Shown in pieces: positions 35,856 to 43,260 of a stretch of DNA of 64,000 bases. Where the stretch lies: the NCBI GenBank assembly GCA_008828725.1, contig MEHQ01001056.1, positions 23,068-87,067 of the forward strand, written 5' to 3'. The DNA comes from Saccharina japonica. Its lineage: Eukaryota; Sar; Phaeophyceae; Laminariales; Laminariaceae. Each line of letters opens with the position of its first letter. The stretch's first letter is position 1. The position numbers and the translations under genes were made by a program. The notes beneath the pieces are model-generated. The model did not search any database. It was given only the letters and a program-made list of their open reading frames with translations, and was not told the DNA's origin.

Positions 35856-36903
35856 ACAATATCACTCTGAAAGGCCTGGTATGCATATACAGCAGTATGC
35901 GTACGGTGTTTGATACCGCTGTTGTCTTGCTGCCCGTTGGAGGTCTAGGAGGTGAACCTGCAATTTTCTGGAGCTTCCACATGAAAAATAGATCATGATC
36001 TACCTGTAGATCACCTAGTTCCTCACCTGCCGTTATGAAAGTTCGTGCAGGATCTGCATGTTCATATCAATACCGAGGTAGTTCAGATCCAACCCAAGAA
36101 ACATGCGCCAGATTGTGCAGATTTCACGGCTCCCACCCGGTAACACGAGCTAGACCCTACAGATCATACAGATCATACAGATCATACAGATCATACAGAT
36201 CAGAGATATCTGCCCTGAAATATCCAGATCATGAAGTGGGAGTCGATGATCTGTTCGGGGTTTGGAAGCTTCTCACCCCGAAAAGCTGGCTTCCATTAAA
36301 AAAAAACTGCACACTTAAACCCGATGGCGTGGGCATGTTTGTAACGAAAAGGATAAGGATGCCTTATTGAGAAGCCCCCCCCGCCAGCCACAAGTATTTG
36401 TCTCAAAAGGCTAAAAAACGTGCCACGTACGTACCCCTATCATCGTAGAACGCGTCAGTCAGGGGTGGCCCATGAACAGAGGTGGGAGGTGGATGCGTGA
36501 GAGGCGTTTTTTTTTTTTACGGCCGGGCTTTCGGGTGATAAAAGAGCAACACGCGGTGTAAATACACCTGGTTGTATACTAATATTACTGGTAGGTATGC
36601 ACGATGCTTGGTGGCGGTGCGGGCACGTTATGTTCGCGCGCTGTTTTGGTTGGCCGGCTTTCGTTTGATCCGCTGCCTGTCTTTGTCTGCGACGCAAAGA
36701 CCATCCAGGTCTCTTGGGTACCCACGAACTGTACGCGACCACCTCTTTTCATGGGACCGGACAACCGCCACGGTATGGACTGCTGTGTGCCGTGTGCGAC
36801 CGAACTCAAGGGACCCCGTGCGCAGCCTCCTCCTCCTGCTCCTCACCTAGAATGTAGGCCAGCTCGTGTCGCAGCAAGGCAGAGTCCGTGTCCACCAGAA
36901 GGG
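24278..36903 (-). CDS. DOHH: deoxyhypusine hydroxylase, first exon not found
   Basis: A di-iron HEAT-repeat enzyme that hydroxylates deoxyhypusine on eIF5A to give hypusine, in the cytosol. Exons in coding order are 36847-36903, 35485-35567, 34643-34732, 30562-30691, a short exon ending at 30322, 29422-29518, 26950-27048 and 24278-24418 with the TGA stop. All four metal-binding HE motifs are present: LLRHELAY, MVRHE, LFKHE and MVRHE, two in each half. YLSVDPAP marks the linker and VKESCEVALD the C-terminus. The order, spacing and almost all exon phases fit the family. The N-terminal exon (about 40 residues, RFRALFTLR region) was not found, and the linker exon near 30322-30390 cannot be read through as assembled because of a 24-base C-run. 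Introns hold transposons and both assembly-fragile G-runs and a gap. Confidence 0.88.
24500..24990. repeat. purine-rich GGAGGA tract with 60-90-bp higher-order units
   Basis: About 490 bp, strongly G/A on the plus strand. Within it a unit of the type GGAGGGAGAGGCAGTTGTCA followed by GTGAGAGGGACAG recurs six or seven times. Frames open through it on both strands and are not credible genes. Confidence 0.85.
25480..25512. repeat. poly-C tract (33)
   Basis: Uninterrupted C-run; length probably approximate. Confidence 0.9.
26233..26329. mobile_element. TTAACCC-family MITE, copy 1
   Basis: An almost perfect palindrome: GAGTCCCGTTTTGGGGACAA and its complement flank a short centre, within outer ends close to TTAGCCCTTGTAGGACTG and CAGTTCTAAAAGGGTTAA. 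It is related to 29248-29334 and 32038-32128. Confidence 0.8.
26950..27048 (-). CDS. DOHH: DOHH exon, fourth HE motif
   Basis: 33 codons: VAYVLGQMQHPATVPAL through HQMVRHE. Acceptor GTGACAG|, donor CACGAG|GTGAGA. Confidence 0.93.
27098..27440 (+). repeat. GTACTCAT repeat family, two partial copies
   Basis: A G-run followed at 27109 by GTACTCATTTGTTGCTTGCC and TTAGTCATTTGACCATTGG. A second G-run at 27241-27250 is followed by a degraded head and by the gtgagctgcatcc, aaggcggac and CATATGGATGACAGC blocks. Ends in a further G-run (about 27441-27455). Confidence 0.75.
28028..28135. mobile_element. CCATAGTAAATA MITE, best copy
   Basis: The clearest copy: left end GGGGGCCATAGTAAATAAGA, right end GGTCCTATTTACTATGGCCA. 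It is 108 bp and non-coding. A degenerate telomere-like CTAACCCTAACC lies just upstream (28003). Confidence 0.85.
28205..28345. repeat. about 70-bp tandem duplication
   Basis: Two units containing GGAGTCCTTCAAG and GGATAAGCCAATCA, followed by a partial third. Confidence 0.8.
28500..28980. repeat. duplicated block around a MITE
   Basis: Segments with CACAAAAACCTA, TATTCCAGT and GCATATTTGGTCCTGAAT occur at about 28585-28650 and 28895-28970, and a following block (GCCTTCCGACAATGTATTGT type) occurs at 28695-28745 and 29013-29065. The first copy is interrupted by the 28742-28826 MITE. Confidence 0.75.
28742..28826. mobile_element. 85-bp MITE with 25-bp inverted repeats
   Basis: Begins ATACCACTCTGAACCGAACC and ends with its imperfect complement GTTCGGGTCAGAGTGGTAT. 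The duplicated flanking block at 29013-29090 lacks it and therefore serves as an empty site. Confidence 0.85.
29248..29334. mobile_element. TTAACCC-family MITE, copy 2
   Basis: Outer ends CAACCCCCTAAGAACTGG and CAGTTCTAAATGGGTTAA, with an internal CCGCTTGGAATTAGTGTG. 87 bp, non-coding. Confidence 0.8.
29422..29518 (-). CDS. DOHH: DOHH exon, third HE motif
   Basis: One base plus 32 codons: AMFSLRNRGGEISALEL through DNALFKHE. Acceptor CCGCCAG|, donor CACGAG|GTAGGT, again directly after the HE glutamate. Confidence 0.92.
29565..29625. repeat. (GGAGAT)n microsatellite
   Basis: Hexanucleotide array in an intron of DOHH, about 45 bp beyond the acceptor of exon 29422-29518 on the intron side. Confidence 0.92.
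30162..30233 (+). repeat. poly-G (32) plus GTACTCAT head
   Basis: A G-run at 30162-30193, then GTACTCATTTGTTGCTTGCC and TTAGTCATTTGACTATTG. The head matches 27109. Confidence 0.8.
30322..30387 (-). CDS. DOHH: DOHH exon ending LFERYR, disrupted by poly-C
   Basis: The end of this exon is clear: CTCTTTGAGAGATACAG followed by a GTGAGA donor at 30322 gives LFERYR and leaves AG, which joins the first G of the next exon. Upstream on this strand there is a run of 24 C (30361-30338) and then an acceptor CTTGCAG at 30388. From that acceptor in the phase left by the previous exon the frame meets a TGA and does not line up with LFERYR. Either the homopolymer length and content are wrong in the assembly or the exon is damaged. 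Confidence 0.55.
30562..30691 (-). CDS. DOHH: DOHH linker exon
   Basis: Encodes TCQLALDLIAWRRKQGKD, then a charged stretch and NPYLSVDPAPSCGAG. It joins the two HEAT halves. Acceptor CCGGCAG|; the donor GGGCG|GTGGGG is my best choice in a G-rich run, so the 3' end is less certain. Confidence 0.78.
30737..30820 (+). repeat. GTACTCAT repeat family, head copy
   Basis: GTACTCATGTCGTGCATGGC, the GTAGTCGTATGG block, ATCCCTACAATTCCGG and GGAGCACGTTGGG; it then runs into G-rich sequence and the second assembly gap. Confidence 0.82.
30857..30877. other. assembly gap (N)
   Basis: 21 undetermined bases between two G-runs, inside a DOHH intron. Confidence 0.98.
30896..31130 (+). repeat. GTACTCAT repeat family, copy
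   Basis: Directly follows a G-run. Contains GTACTCATTGCCATGCATGC, CCCCTACAATGCCGGGGCGG, GCGAGTCGCACGAAGGGTGA and CATATGGACG. The far half of the element is absent. Confidence 0.82.
31138..31380. repeat. 114-bp tandem duplication with G-runs
   Basis: Two copies of a unit with GGCAGGAGATAATT, CTGTGTGTGGC and ACATAGCGGCGG start at about 31162 and 31276, each preceded by a G-run. The duplication probably extends the poly-G problem seen nearby. Confidence 0.85.
31869..31928. repeat. (TTTTAA)n tract
   Basis: Hexanucleotide TTTTAA repeat drifting to CTTAAT. Confidence 0.9.
32038..32128. mobile_element. TTAACCC-family MITE, copy 3
   Basis: Opposite orientation to the other copies. Ends TTAACCCATTCAGAAGTG and CCAGTTCTTAAGGGGTTAA. 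Confidence 0.8.
32248..32462. mobile_element. foldback MITE with TTA ends, copy 2
   Basis: TTA|GGGCCCGAATTAACG at the left, GGGCCC|TTA at the right, with the same arms as copy 1 at 17555 and CAACACACGCACCAGCACCA near the loop. The loop is inverted relative to copy 1. Confidence 0.87.
32627..32829. repeat. 78-bp direct repeat
   Basis: A 78-bp segment containing CAGAAGATTGTGCG and CATGGCTCCGATAAGGAGG occurs twice (about 32627-32704 and 32751-32829). The 46 bp between includes TATGGTCCCCCGTAAT, the end of the CCATAGTAAATA MITE family. Confidence 0.88.
33060..33390 (-). repeat. GATCATACA-containing dispersed repeat, copy 2
   Basis: Inverted relative to copies 1 and 3, with a TGATCTGTA array at about 33135-33265 and flanks matching the other copies (GATATTTCAGGGCAGA, GTGGAACC region). 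More diverged. Confidence 0.7.
33567..34545. repeat. 16-bp minisatellite, about 1 kb
   Basis: About 60 units of AACCGCACTGTAGAGG with point variants and occasional shortened units. Because 16 is not a multiple of three and the unit lacks stops on the minus strand, reading frames of up to 343 codons (STVRFLYS-type repeats) run through it. Confidence 0.95.
34643..34732 (-). CDS. DOHH: DOHH exon, AAEALGAIG repeat 1
   Basis: Exactly 30 codons: AAEALGAIGADSSVSALE through DPAPEVSQ. Acceptor GCGTCAG|, donor CCCAG|GTGCGA. Its first codon follows the HE motif, at the same place as the last exon of the gene. Confidence 0.9.
35155..35330 (-). repeat. GTACTCAT repeat family, inverted copy
   Basis: Minus-strand copy headed by a C-run (plus strand) at about 35317-35329. 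Contains ATGCATGGCCGTAGTCGTAT, CCTACAATGCCGGGACGGAG, GACCAGGCAGACATTGC and GGCGAGTCGCATGA. Confidence 0.82.
35485..35567 (-). CDS. DOHH: DOHH exon, second HE motif
   Basis: 83 bp encoding GQMQNEAACETLEKVL and DDCMVRHE. Acceptor CATGCAG|, donor CACGAG|GTGAAC, ending in phase 0 straight after the HE glutamate. Confidence 0.9.
35713..35854. repeat. (AGT)n microsatellite
   Basis: AGT/AGC triplets, pure (AGT)n at about 35795-35854. Produces poly-Ser, poly-Leu and poly-Val frames that are not genes. Confidence 0.95.
36001..36290 (+). repeat. GATCATACA-containing dispersed repeat, copy 3
   Basis: The (GATCATACA)n array at about 36158-36200 is preceded by GGCTCCCACCCGGTAACACG and followed by GAAGTGGGAGTCGATGATCT, as in copy 1 at 13130. 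Confidence 0.78.
36847..36903 (-). CDS. DOHH: DOHH exon, first HE motif
   Basis: 57 bp encoding ALLVDTDSALLRHELAYIL, including the first HE iron ligand pair. Acceptor CCCTCAG|, donor CTAG|GTGAGG; it starts two bases into a codon and leaves one base, which fits the next exon (glycine). Confidence 0.85.
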   Translation of the reverse strand, partial: PFWWTRTLPCCDTSWPTF

Positions 36904-37978
36904 CTGAGGGTGTGAGAAAGCCAAGCCGAGGAGTTGCATACCGGTAAAGGCGTGTGTGTTCTTGGGGGTTCAGAGGGGGAAATTTGACGATACAAAATGA
37001 CGATCACAGCAGCAGCGACGAGCCACTGCTGCGTGATCGAGGGATGACACAGCTCGGTGTCCGAGTTACAATGGCTACAATGCAAGGAGAGGCCGTACGG
37101 CACGGACGCAAGCGACATGGTCCTGCCCGTGCCGCTGGGCCCTCACGCTGCTCGAAGACGGTTGGTATCACCAAATGTATCGTTTTTTTGGTCGCCATCC
37201 CTTGTATCCCTTAAAAAAAAAACCTATGTCCCTTAAAAGAGGTCCGAAAAGGAGTTACACCGTTCTTTCTGCATATGTACCCGTCGACATCCAGCCCAAC
37301 CAGTGTCCGAGATGGCCCTTCATCCTAGAGAAACAAGAACTATAAGGTCACAAAAACCATGAAATACGACATCTCTTATCAGAGTTGGCACCGGCCCCTT
37401 ACAATCAATAGTGGGCTGAAAACGGTGCGCAGAAAATTGAGGTCCCTTATATGCCGTTTTCCCTTGCCGCGGGGGTCCCTTGAAAAGGGCTACCTGCTAT
37501 ATATATGCGTCCACGGTGTTGAACACCGCACCTGCCTCTATTAGTAACAACCCCCACAAGGTGAAAATTGCACTGCTGCTGTCGCTTGCAGGCAGCCAAG
37601 GGGTTCGTTCTGCATGCATGCTACGGTGCGGGAGCACAATTGTTGTTTTTTTCGAGGCTCTCCTCACTTGAGGCGCTCCATACTAATACTGAGGCATTAT
37701 TAATAGTAAGCCACCTGCCTTTGGAGGAAAATACAAGTGCTATATATACCCGATGGACAATCCCATGGCCTACAGTAAGTATACAACGTAATATGTAAAT
37801 GTTGCAACACAATAATGAAAGTCCGAGGAATTTCGGGGCAAGGAGCCAGATCTTTCGGGGGGAAAAAAAAAACAGCCAAAAAGCGCTTACCTCTATCGTT
37901 GCATCGTTGCACGCGTCCCGGACTCGCTGACTCTGTTTTTTTTAAGGGGGGGGTCTTTGTAACTCTTCGTTCAGAGTT
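36904..37978. other. expected DOHH first exon, not found
   Basis: The missing N-terminal exon of DOHH should lie here or further right on the minus strand. I scanned for a RFRALFTLR-like segment and saw none. A short segment with acceptor and donor (37890-37934) exists but its phase does not fit. Confidence 0.4.
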
Positions 37979-38191
37979 ATTGCCGTCGTAGAAGGAACGA
38001 AGCATGAGGAGTCGTTGATAAATACACAGAAGAAGATAAAGTGGATGATAGACATCAAGCGAACCCATCGAGTGGGGCGTGTTTCCCTGTGGAGCACTCG
38101 ATGGGTTCGCTCGATGTCTATCATCCACTCTTATCTTCTTATTCATACTTCTCCCTGACTCCTTATGCTTCGTTCCTTCTACGACGGTAAT
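37979..38191. mobile_element. 213-bp foldback element
   Basis: Two arms of about 95 bp form a long inverted repeat around a 19-nt loop (38075-38093). The outermost arms read ATTGCCGTCGTAGAAGGAAC and its complement (GTTCCTTCTACGACGGTAAT). The inner 40 bp are nearly perfect (ATGATAGACATC, GCGAACCCATCGAGTG). It could be a MITE or, if transcribed, a miRNA-like precursor. No coding capacity. Confidence 0.88.
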
Positions 38192-39597
38192 ACATTTACA
38201 TCACGAGGACCTTCCACATTATGTGTGCCTATCTATGAACCGACCCCGATCCAGAGTATCACACCAGTGGTCATTCGAACAACTCTGCCGCAGCGATTTG
38301 GTACATAGATAATATGCGTGTCACAAATAAATGCGGACTGACGCAGACACGAGACACGAGTCCTCAAAACACAAACAAGCATCGCATTTCGGGTAAAACA
38401 TACCAGAGGCTGGCCGACAGGGCATGACACGATAACTTGTCGTCGTGTTTTCGCCCATCGCACAGATCACCAATCCCCACAGTTCATGATCTTGATCTGT
38501 ACATATATGAATACCTGGTATACGTGTGATACATGATCTATTTAGCTCTTGTTGCCGGGCGAGAGCAGTAGCCTTTACCGCACCACTGAATTATTATCTA
38601 GGATAAAGTATGGAAATCGGGGAATATTTTATTATATACCTTTTAGTGTGGTCGACCAATTTTTCAAAAAACAAAAAACGCCTGATTTTTTCGAGACAAA
38701 GCTCGTAAGGGTCGGGGCGGGGACGGGGTTGGGGTTAGGGTTAGGGTTAGGGTTAGGGTCTAAAGTAGTGTTTTCGGCGTTTTTCTCAATATTCGGTCTC
38801 ACAACACTGGAACCACACGCGGGCCACAACCAAGTCCCCGATTTCTATACTGTATCCTATATAATAAATTCAGAATTGCGGTAAAGGCGACTCGGCGAGA
38901 GAGCCGTACCACCTGCACGATCTACGTATATACGAGCAATATATACGAGCACATGTTTCCGGTGTTGGAACTGTACTATATACAGATCCCGCACATCATT
39001 TCACAACGGCAGGTTAGACCAAACGTTATCGTACCACTTTGTGGCTCTTTTTTCTTCCCGACTTTTATTTCGGCAAACAAAGATAAAGGCTGTGCAGCAA
39101 CAGTGCCTATGGCCAAAGCAACATAATACTCGTATGTATTCAAAATATGGTACGTATCGTTTTCGTATACGTACTCGGTGTACGTCATACGTACATATTA
39201 TACGTATCGTTCTCGTATATAGTGCAAGGCATGTATTATCGTATATATTTGCGGAACAATAAAAGAGCCAACCAAGATAATGGCGTATTGTGCCTGGCAT
39301 CATCTCAGGGGTCAGATGATGACGAGACGCCCCTTTTTGTTGGATTTTTCAATCTTGGGGAACATAGTGGCCAACTTTATGCTCCATATGAGGGGTACAC
39401 CCATTTTCTTTGGCACTATGTTGCTCATAAGTTTATGAACGAGCCACAAAGTGGTACCATAACCTTTGGTCTCAGAGCGATACTATTATTCAGTAGCGGT
39501 TTGGCGACGGCTCTGCCTCGCATATATATACGTAGGCGTTCTTTACCAGCGGGTATGAGGTCAAAACGCTACCTGGGGAGAGGCACTATTTCCCCCT
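38192..39597. other. no recognised gene
   Basis: Nothing recognised except the telomere-like tract and some TACGTA-rich sequence at 39140-39240. Confidence 0.45.
38735..38758. repeat. interstitial (TTAGGG)4
   Basis: Four perfect TTAGGG hexamers preceded by GGGGTTGGGG. Telomere-type sequence at an internal position. Confidence 0.95.
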
Positions 39598-40466
39598 CGC
39601 GGGAATTTTCACTTGCTATTAGTATGTTCCCCAAGATGAAAAAAGTGATCCCGGTGGTCCCCAGCCCCGCAGCCTCTGAACCTCCATGTCCCGAGTTCGA
39701 GGCCACCCATGTACGTTTACCCTTTTCTTTCATGTTTTTTTTTTTCATTTTGTCTCTGAAATACTACTGCTGTATATATTACTGGCTTCGCCGCGGCGGG
39801 CTGACGCCCGCCTGCGGCTACGCGCAATGCCCGTAACGGCGAGGAGTAGTCTACTGAGGTAGGTTGTCTACTGTATATACCTGGTATGATTTTTCACTTT
39901 CGTCTTGAGCATACTATTCCTACAGTAGTATGCATACATATGATTTTTCACTACTGCTGTATATACCTGGTATGATTTTTTACTTTCGTCTTGAGCATAC
40001 TATACCTACAGTAGTATGCATATATATGATTTTTCACTGCTTGTGTTGAGCATTTTATCTGGTATGATTTGTGTCTAAAAAAATGTAGTATACGTACCTG
40101 CTCGTAAAACTTTACCTGGTGGTTGTATACTATACCTGGTATGGTTTTTCACTGTCCACTTGGCCTATTAGTTTACCTATTTTTCCATGCTTCCCTTGTG
40201 TGCATTCTATGAAACCTTGTATTTATTTTGTAACGTTCCTGGTATATTATCTGCCTTTTTTATTGATGTACGTAGATATTCATTTACTTCCCTGGATATG
40301 CTAAGTCAATTGTTGGTGTTGAGTTGTGAAGCACATGAGTTCGAAAATGCTATATACCAGGATGTATATACCTGAAATAACAGTAACAGAGAAGGCGTTT
40401 TGTCACGATGTCTTGAAATTATGATGCTTGCTTGTTGCCACCCGGTAGGTGCAGTATTTTTTTTTC
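39598..40466. mobile_element. left flank of transposon copy 1
   Basis: Matches 58311-59133 over its length, starting at GGGAATTTTCACTTGCTATT and including GAGTTCGAGGCCACCCATGT. This is the part of the large element downstream of its transposase-like gene. Non-coding as far as I can see. Confidence 0.8.
39871..40042. repeat. 86-bp tandem duplication
   Basis: Two units starting CTGTATATACCTGGTATGAT at 39871 and 39957, containing CGTCTTGAGCATACTAT. Confidence 0.9.
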
Positions 40467-40534
40467 CTATAGTATTCTTTAGCGCTGCCGCCGATCATTC
40501 AATGTAAGTATTGGATTTGGATGAGGCCTCCTGC
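40467..40534 (-). repeat. repeat B, outer copy
   Basis: 68 bp starting CTATAGTATTCTTTAGCGCT on the plus strand, identical to 40826-40893. Confidence 0.9.
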
Positions 40535-40690
40535 TCCGGCGGAGGGCCTCGCCCGGGATAAACTCCGCGCTGAGTGTGCTCTCAGCGCGGGGTCTCTCCC
40601 TGGAATTGAAAATGACCGTGCAGAAAGAAGACTACTACTGTAAGCTTGTAGGGAGGGAGGGAAGGTCTGTACTTTTCCTGCACCTATTAC

Positions 40691-40826
40691 CCTGTTCCTC
40701 GCTGCTTCGAGTTCTTAGCCGAGTGATCGAGCAGGCATCGCATTGAATCTCATACACTCGAACCAACCCTGGAACCACCTCTCTTGTTCCAACGGCTGGT
40801 TCCCGCTGATTGGTCAACGATTTTAC
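40691..40826 (-). repeat. repeat A, inner copy
   Basis: 136 bp ending GGTCAACGATTTTAC on the plus strand, directly abutting repeat B. About 96% identical to 43261-43396. Confidence 0.9.
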
Positions 40827-40893
40827 TATAGTATTCTTTAGCGCTGCCGCCGATCATTCAATGTAAGTATTGGATTTGGATGAGGCCTCCTGC
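40826..40893 (-). repeat. repeat B, inner copy
   Basis: Second copy of the 68-bp B repeat, contiguous with repeat A. Confidence 0.9.
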
Positions 40894-40904
40894 CCCGGCC
40901 GGTG

Positions 40905-41071
40905 GTCCCACCCGAACTTCGTTGCATTTCTTAGGTTAGTATTAGCCAGCGGCCGGGTATTGTGTTGTCTCACCCAAACTTACTTATATTATCTGTACGC
41001 TAGGCGTACTTCTTTGTGCAGGCGGAGAAATCTGACTCAAATGCCTGGGATAGCGGCAATTCGTTCGCAAT
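40905..41071 (-). pseudogene. tyrosine recombinase tail in element orientation
   Basis: Encodes ANELPLSQAFESDFSACTKK on the minus strand followed by a stop, the same C-terminus as the plus-strand fragments at 42053-42125 and 42577-42649. Only the last residues are left; it is cut at 41071 by an unrelated half MITE. Confidence 0.7.
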
Positions 41072-41133
41072 GAAAAGCGGATTTTTTTTTTTTTTCCAAA
41101 TTGATTTTTTTTTTCTTCGTTAAAACGGGCCCT
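41061..41133. mobile_element. half copy of the foldback MITE
   Basis: Right arm only: CAATGAAAAGCGG, a T-run, CCAAATTG and ending CGTTAAAACGGGCCCTAA. Related to 17555-17769 and 32248-32462. Confidence 0.8.
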
Positions 41134-41384
41134 AAGTATACAATACAAAAAACAAGATTGCAACACAAGAATGGACAAATTCAGACGATTTGGGGGTTCA
41201 GGAGCTCACCCATTCAGAAAACGTTTCAACCAAAAAAAGGTATACCTTATACCTCTATCGTAGGATGCGTCAACACCGCCACCCGTTTTTTTAGGAAACC
41301 CCGCTCGCCGAAGGTGTGAAGGTGTTTCAAAGGTACTACCTTTTATGTGGTGTTCGCCCTGTTGCTGAGTGGGTGTTGGGGGCG

Positions 41385-41680
41385 CGCGCGCGGGGGGGTG
41401 GGGGGTGTACTCATAAGCCGCATGTCATGTATGGCCGTAGGTAGTCGTATGACCATAGACCCTCGCATCCCTACAATGCTGGGACGGAGAGCGCCTCGGG
41501 AGATTCACCGACCAGGCAAAAAATTGGTTGGGCCACAAGCGCGAAGCGAAACGTGAGGTGTTGGTCGAGTCGCACGAAGGGTGAGCTGCATCCTAGTACG
41601 TAAAACCGCTTGTGAGGCGGAATTTCTTAAATAAATGTGGATGGCAGCGTCGAGTGATTGAGTGTTACGGGCGGGGGACG
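41385..41680 (+). repeat. GTACTCAT repeat family, copy
   Basis: Follows a GC-rich G-run at 41380-41405. Contains GTACTCATAAGCCGC, the GTAGTCGTATGACCATAGAC block, ATCCCTACAATGCTGGGACG and a GCGAGTCGCACGAAGGGTGA-like block; another G-run and GTACTC follow at about 41680-41700. Confidence 0.82.
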
Positions 41681-41918
41681 GGGGGGGGGAGGGCGTACTC
41701 GGGGAAGAGAAAACGACTGCCGGTTTCGGGGGCAGGTCGCGTGGTTCGGTTGCTCCGTCCTAATATAATATAATTACAGCAGTAATAGGAAGCGGCAGTC
41801 GCTCTATACGAGTAATAACAAGAGCGATGCAATAGTTCAACTAGCCACAGCAGTCACGTCTTTCGAGGTAAAGAGTGAGTGCAGCAGACGAACGAGTAGC
41901 CCACTTCACCCACGACGT

Positions 41919-42125
41919 ATGGCGGGCACAGTAGTTGACGAGATCATGAAGATCGGGGGGTGGAAGACGGAGAGCATGGCAAAGCACTACATCGGTTCGA
42001 CGACGAGCGCAGGGGTCCGAGCGTCCAAAAGGTCCCGGGACCATGGCTACGCGAGCGCGAACGAATTGCCGCTATCCCAGGCATTTGAGTCAGATTTCTC
42101 CGCCTGCACAAAGAAGTACGCCTAA
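41919..42125 (+). pseudogene. tyrosine recombinase C-terminal fragment, unit 1
   Basis: The frame reads LHPRRMAGTVVDEIMKIGGW followed by KTESMAKHYIGSTTS. HPRR fits the HxxR box, GGW the second histidine/tryptophan position and the tyrosine in HYIG the nucleophile of phage-integrase-family recombinases. The HxxR-to-GGW spacing looks about eight residues short, so an internal deletion is likely. The first catalytic arginine and the N-terminal half are absent. Such domains integrate DIRS/Ngaro retroelements and Cryptons. It ends in KKYA and a stop. Confidence 0.7.
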
Positions 42126-42442
42126 CGTACAGATGATATAAGTAAGTTTGGGTGAGACAACACAATACCCGGCCGCTGGCTAATACTAACCTAAGAAATA
42201 CAACGAAGTTCGGGTGGGACCACCGGGGGAAGAGAAAACGACTGCCGGTTTCGGGGGCAGGTCGCGTGGTTCGGTTGCTCCGTCCTAATATAATATAATT
42301 ACAGCAGTAATAGGAAGCGGCAGTCGCTCTATACGAGTAATAACAATAGCGATGCAATAGTTCAACTAGCCACAGCAGTCACGCCTTTCGAGGTAAAGAG
42401 TGAGTGCAGCAGACAAACGAGTAGCCCACTTCACCCACGACG

Positions 42443-42649
42443 TTGGCGGGCACAGTAGTTGACGAGATCATGAAGATCGGGGGGTGGAAGACGGAGAGCA
42501 TGGCAAAGCACTACATCGGTTCGACGACGAGCGCAGGGGTCCGAGCGTCCAAAAGGTCCCGGGACCATGGCTACGCGAGCGCGAACGAATTGCCGCTATC
42601 CCAGGCATTTGAGTCAGATTTCTCCGCCTGCACAAAGAAGTACGCCTAA
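42443..42649 (+). pseudogene. tyrosine recombinase C-terminal fragment, unit 2
   Basis: Same product as unit 1. One base is missing in the segment before the methionine (GTTGGCGG against GTATGGCGG), which changes the frame upstream of GTVVDEIMKIGGW and removes the HPRR box from the frame. So this copy is more damaged. Confidence 0.7.
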
Positions 42650-42748
42650 CGTACAGATGATATAAGTAAGTTTGGGTGAGACAACACAATACCCGGCCGC
42701 TGGCTAATACTAACCTAAGAAATACAACGAAGTTCGGGTGGGACCACC

Positions 42749-43225
42749 GAGGAGCACGCAGTGGTCGGACGCCAGTAGGACTCCATTGTGGAGGGCCAAC
42801 AGGACCGCATGCTCAGCCAGTATGGCCTTCGCGGCCTTGTGGCGGAATGCCGCTGACCCTGCCCCCCGGTGCGAGCGCTCCGCCGCCTCGGCGTCCCGCA
42901 CTGCCTGCAGCCATTCTTGGGCGCCCGGCGCCGGCTGGAGCTGGGCCACCAAGCCGTCCAGCCTGTGAGCGAGCTCGACACGGTCCCCCTCCGAGCAACT
43001 GCGGTCGTCAGAGGTGAACACCCGCGAGGGGTCGCACACGGGTGGGGTGCCGAGCTGGGTCCTCACCATGCATGGAAGACTTGCCCTGGGCGTGTCCGCG
43101 GGTATGCGTGTCGCCGAGCTCCGGTCCGGGCGCGGGGCTGGCACGGCCGGTGCCAGCGTCGGGGCCGGCAAAGGGACCAGCGCACTGGCCGGTGTCGCCG
43201 TGGCCCTGGTCGCGGGGCGAGGCAT
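42749..43225 (-). pseudogene. gag-like ORF1 of the retroelement, 3' truncated
   Basis: From an ATG at 43225 the frame gives a Pro/Ala/Arg-rich N-terminus (MPRPATRATATPASALVP), then a more ordered stretch with VELAHRLDGLVAQLQP and AAKAILAEHAVLLALHNG. Coding is cut at 42749 where inverted recombinase DNA begins. Position next to repeat A is where the first ORF of a DIRS-order element belongs. No zinc knuckle is seen and I recognise no family; calling it gag-like rests on position only. The frame stays open upstream through repeat A to 43387. Confidence 0.5.
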
Positions 43226-43260
43226 ATCGGTGTAACTCCTCTGTAGCTTTACTGTGCCCC

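Larger units (their letters stand above)
41701..42748 (+). repeat. 525-bp tandem duplication carrying recombinase tails
   Basis: Two head-to-tail units (41701-42225 and 42226-42748) about 99% identical. Each holds a recombinase C-terminal ORF and ends in the inverted complement of 40905-41071. They are inverted relative to the gag-like ORF that follows immediately. Confidence 0.92.

Noticed and set aside
37890..37934. possible DOHH exon encoding SQRVRDACNDATIE
   Set aside because: Splice sites are present, but the phase does not fit the next exon and the residues do not match the DOHH N-terminus.
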